From positions 191,518 through 255,517 of the forward strand of contig JAUVXD010000001.1 of assembly GCA_030603805.1 (NCBI GenBank): 64,000 nucleotides of DNA. Reading direction: 5' to 3'. The notes beneath the pieces are model-generated. The model saw nothing but the letters and a program-made list of their open reading frames with translations, searched no databases and was not told the DNA's origin. The stretch comes from Acholeplasmataceae bacterium. GTDB taxonomy: Bacteria; Bacillota_I; Bacilli_A; Acholeplasmatales; Acholeplasmataceae. A program made the position numbers and the translations under genes. Positions 62,390 through 64,000 of the stretch are shown here, piece by piece; positions within the stretch are counted from its first letter, which is position 1; each line of letters begins with the position of its first letter.

Positions 62390-63730
62390 TTAGATGATGG
62401 GTAGATATTTTTCAAGTTCCCACGCAGTGATCTTCATCTTGTATTCGTTCCATTCTCTTTCTTTAGCTTCAATGAGTTTTGCAAAGAGTTCTTCACCCAC
62501 AACTTCTTTCATCAGTGCACTACTTGAGAAATATTGGAGTGCTTCATTTAAGTTTTCTGGAAGATTTTTAATACCATTACGTTTTCTTTCTGCATCACTC
62601 ATCTTAAAGAGATTCTTCTTAACAGGTGAAATCGTTTCTAAGTCATTAACGATACCATCAAGACCTGATGCAAGGAGTGCAGACATCGCTAAATATGGAT
62701 TTGCAGATGGGTCTACAGATCTCACTTCAATCCGTGTTGATCTTCCTCTTGCTGCAGGAATTCTAATCATGGTTGAACGATTTGCATCACTCCATGAAAT
62801 ATAGCAAGGCGCTTCATAACCTGGAACAAGTCTCTTATAAGAATTGACGATCGGGTTGGTCAGGAGTGCAAACTCCATGGCATGCTTCATCACACCTGAA
62901 ATGAACTTAAGTGCTGTATTTGAGAGCTGGTTTTCCGTATTTGGATCATAGAAGACATTTTGTCCTTCTTTATTGGATAATGATAAGTTTGAATGCATCC
63001 CTGAACCATTAATGCCTTGAATTGGTTTAGGCATGAAGGTTGCATGAAAGCCGTGACGTCTGGCAACATTTTTGACTAAAACTTTAAATGTTTGAATATT
63101 ATCACAGGCTTCAAGAGCATTATCAAATTCAAAGTTTATTTCATGTTGTCCAAAGGCAACTTCATGGTGAGAAACCTCCATATTAAATCCCATTTTTTGA
63201 AGCTCTAAGACGATATCACGTCTGACATCTTCTGAACCATCAATGGGTGCTAAATCGAAATAGCCTCCAAGGTCCGAAAACTCCATGGTTGGTTTTCCTT
63301 TATCATCCAGTTTAAATAAGAAAAACTCTGGTTCCACACCAACATTAAACTTCTCAAATCCAGCTTCTCTCATTTTGGCAAGATTTCTTTTTAAGATATA
63401 TCTTGGATCACCTTCATAGGGTACATGTTGCGTGGTGTAGACATCACAGATAAGTCTTGCAACTTTACCTTGGGGTGGGTTTTCCCATTCGAGGACAAGC
63501 CATGTGGAAAGATCTGGATATAAATACATATCCGCTTCATCAATACGGACAAATCCTTGAATCGATGATCCATCAAACATCACTTCATTAGCCAGTGCTT
63601 TTTCTAGATTGGTCACTGGAATTTCAACGTTTTTAACTGTTCCAATCATGTCTGTAAATTGCAAACGTACATACTTTACATCTTTTTCTTTAGCAAACTT
63701 TAAAATGTCTTGTCTGGTATAATTTTTCAT
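62390..63730 (-). CDS. glnA: Glutamine synthetase, type I
   Basis: 446 residues, the shorter GSI-alpha length seen in Bacillota. Motifs in order: [45 protein letters not shown]-type ([15 protein letters not shown]), [12 protein letters not shown] and [13 protein letters not shown]. It makes glutamine from glutamate, ammonia and ATP. The adenylylation site of GSI-beta is absent, so regulation would be by feedback or GlnR-type control; no glnR gene is in the window. Confidence 0.97.
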   Translation of the reverse strand: MKNYTRQDILKFAKEKDVKYVRLQFTDMIGTVKNVEIPVTNLEKALANEVMFDGSSIQGFVRIDEADMYLYPDLSTWLVLEWENPPQGKVARLICDVYTTQHVPYEGDPRYILKRNLAKMREAGFEKFNVGVEPEFFLFKLDDKGKPTMEFSDLGGYFDLAPIDGSEDVRRDIVLELQKMGFNMEVSHHEVAFGQHEINFEFDNALEACDNIQTFKVLVKNVARRHGFHATFMPKPIQGINGSGMHSNLSLSNKEGQNVFYDPNTENQLSNTALKFISGVMKHAMEFALLTNPIVNSYKRLVPGYEAPCYISWSDANRSTMIRIPAARGRSTRIEVRSVDPSANPYLAMSALLASGLDGIVNDLETISPVKKNLFKMSDAERKRNGIKNLPENLNEALQYFSSSALMKEVVGEELFAKLIEAKEREWNEYKMKITAWELEKYLPII

Positions 63731-63756
63731 TTTATCAAATCCCCTTTATGTGTAAA

Positions 63757-63785
63757 ATATTACGCCTAAAAATAAAAGATGTCAA
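63757..63785 (-). promoter_or_regulatory. glnA promoter
   Basis: On the minus strand TTGACA (63780-63785), a 17-base spacer and TAATAT (63757-63762), 27 bases before the glnA start. Confidence 0.8.
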
Positions 63786-63836
63786 TAGAATTGAACACTC
63801 TATCAACAAATTTTACATTTCTTTACATTAATTAAT

Positions 63837-64000
63837 CTATTTTTTGTATTTCATGCGAGATTTTACTGCACGTTTTGATAAAATAGGTGCTATTGACATC
63901 GGACCTTCTGTATAGGTTTCTATCCTATTTTCTAGACAGGCTTGACTAAACTCAATAAAACGATGAGCAGCAAGCTTATGATTCCATAAGGAGTGAATCG
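63837..64000 (-). CDS. C-terminal end of an unidentified protein (cut by window edge)
   Basis: Reading in from the right edge, one frame stays open for 53 codons and ends with KRAVKSRMKYKK and TAG at 63837. The part includes LWNHKLAAHRFIEFSQACLE and ETYTEGPMSIAPIL. I do not recognise the family. It lies upstream of glnA and faces the same way; about 50 bases separate its stop from the glnA -35 box. Confidence 0.5.
   Translation of the reverse strand, partial: IHSLWNHKLAAHRFIEFSQACLENRIETYTEGPMSIAPILSKRAVKSRMKYKK

Noticed and set aside
62394-62804. 136-residue plus-strand ORF within glnA
   Set aside because: It is antisense to the conserved C-terminal part of glutamine synthetase.

Overview
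The window is AT-rich DNA with standard-code genes (TGA is used as a stop, for example in the TGA/ATG overlaps at 3409-3412 and 42639-42643). Most genes have strong AGGAGG-type ribosome binding sites, and many promoters fit the housekeeping TTGACA-17-TATAAT pattern. Together with the lipoproteins, GntR/UTRA regulators, cre-like sites, a CpsB/CpsD-type capsule module and pepF, this points to a low-GC Bacillota or an Acholeplasma/Izemoplasma-type Mycoplasmatota. I cannot settle the genus. I saw no rRNA, tRNA, CRISPR array, insertion sequence or prophage.

Region A (1-40 kb) looks like a high-mannose N-glycan utilisation locus. A surface GH85 endo-beta-N-acetylglucosaminidase (21902-25780) and a coiled-coil lipoprotein with a discoidin-like domain (25864-28179) would cut glycans from host glycoproteins. 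An ABC importer (4830-11147, plus a permease cut by the left edge) would take them up. Four GH38 alpha-mannosidases (12541, 15136, 31185, 34945), a GH125 alpha-1,6-mannosidase (20525) and a GH130 phosphorylase (11159) would dismantle them inside the cell. NagA, NagB, a PfkB-type kinase, a BadF-type GlcNAc kinase (52138) and ManA (40929) would feed the sugars into glycolysis. A GntR/UTRA regulator (28378-29085) sits in the middle, and about 14 copies of a palindrome close to CTTGTCTATACAAG lie in region A intergenic gaps, so one regulon is likely. A 705-residue protein (37895-40012) is co-transcribed with a GH38 and may be an undescribed glycosidase.

The left operon also holds envelope proteins of unknown role: a DUF5696-like membrane protein, a Yip1-like protein with an apparent single-base frameshift, a propeller/TPR membrane protein, and a large non-lipidated binding protein fused to beta-sandwich modules.

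Region B (40.2-53.1 kb) is a second, separately regulated carbohydrate operon of nine genes on the minus strand: two DUF5005-like propeller proteins with inserted discoidin domains (one secreted, one apparently cytoplasmic), an ABC importer (SBP and two permeases), a lipoprotein, a YesL-like protein, an N-terminally extended ManA and an SGNH hydrolase. Its GntR/UTRA regulator (51262-51993) lies just upstream and nagK diverges from it. The two promoters carry the same 11-bp direct repeat (AATACATTTAC) over the -35 box.

Region C (53.1-64 kb) is mostly housekeeping and envelope genes: an O-antigen-ligase-type protein, an EAL phosphodiesterase, ilvE, a YwaF-like protein, a CpsB/CpsD/Wzz module, pepF, glnA and a gene cut by the right edge.
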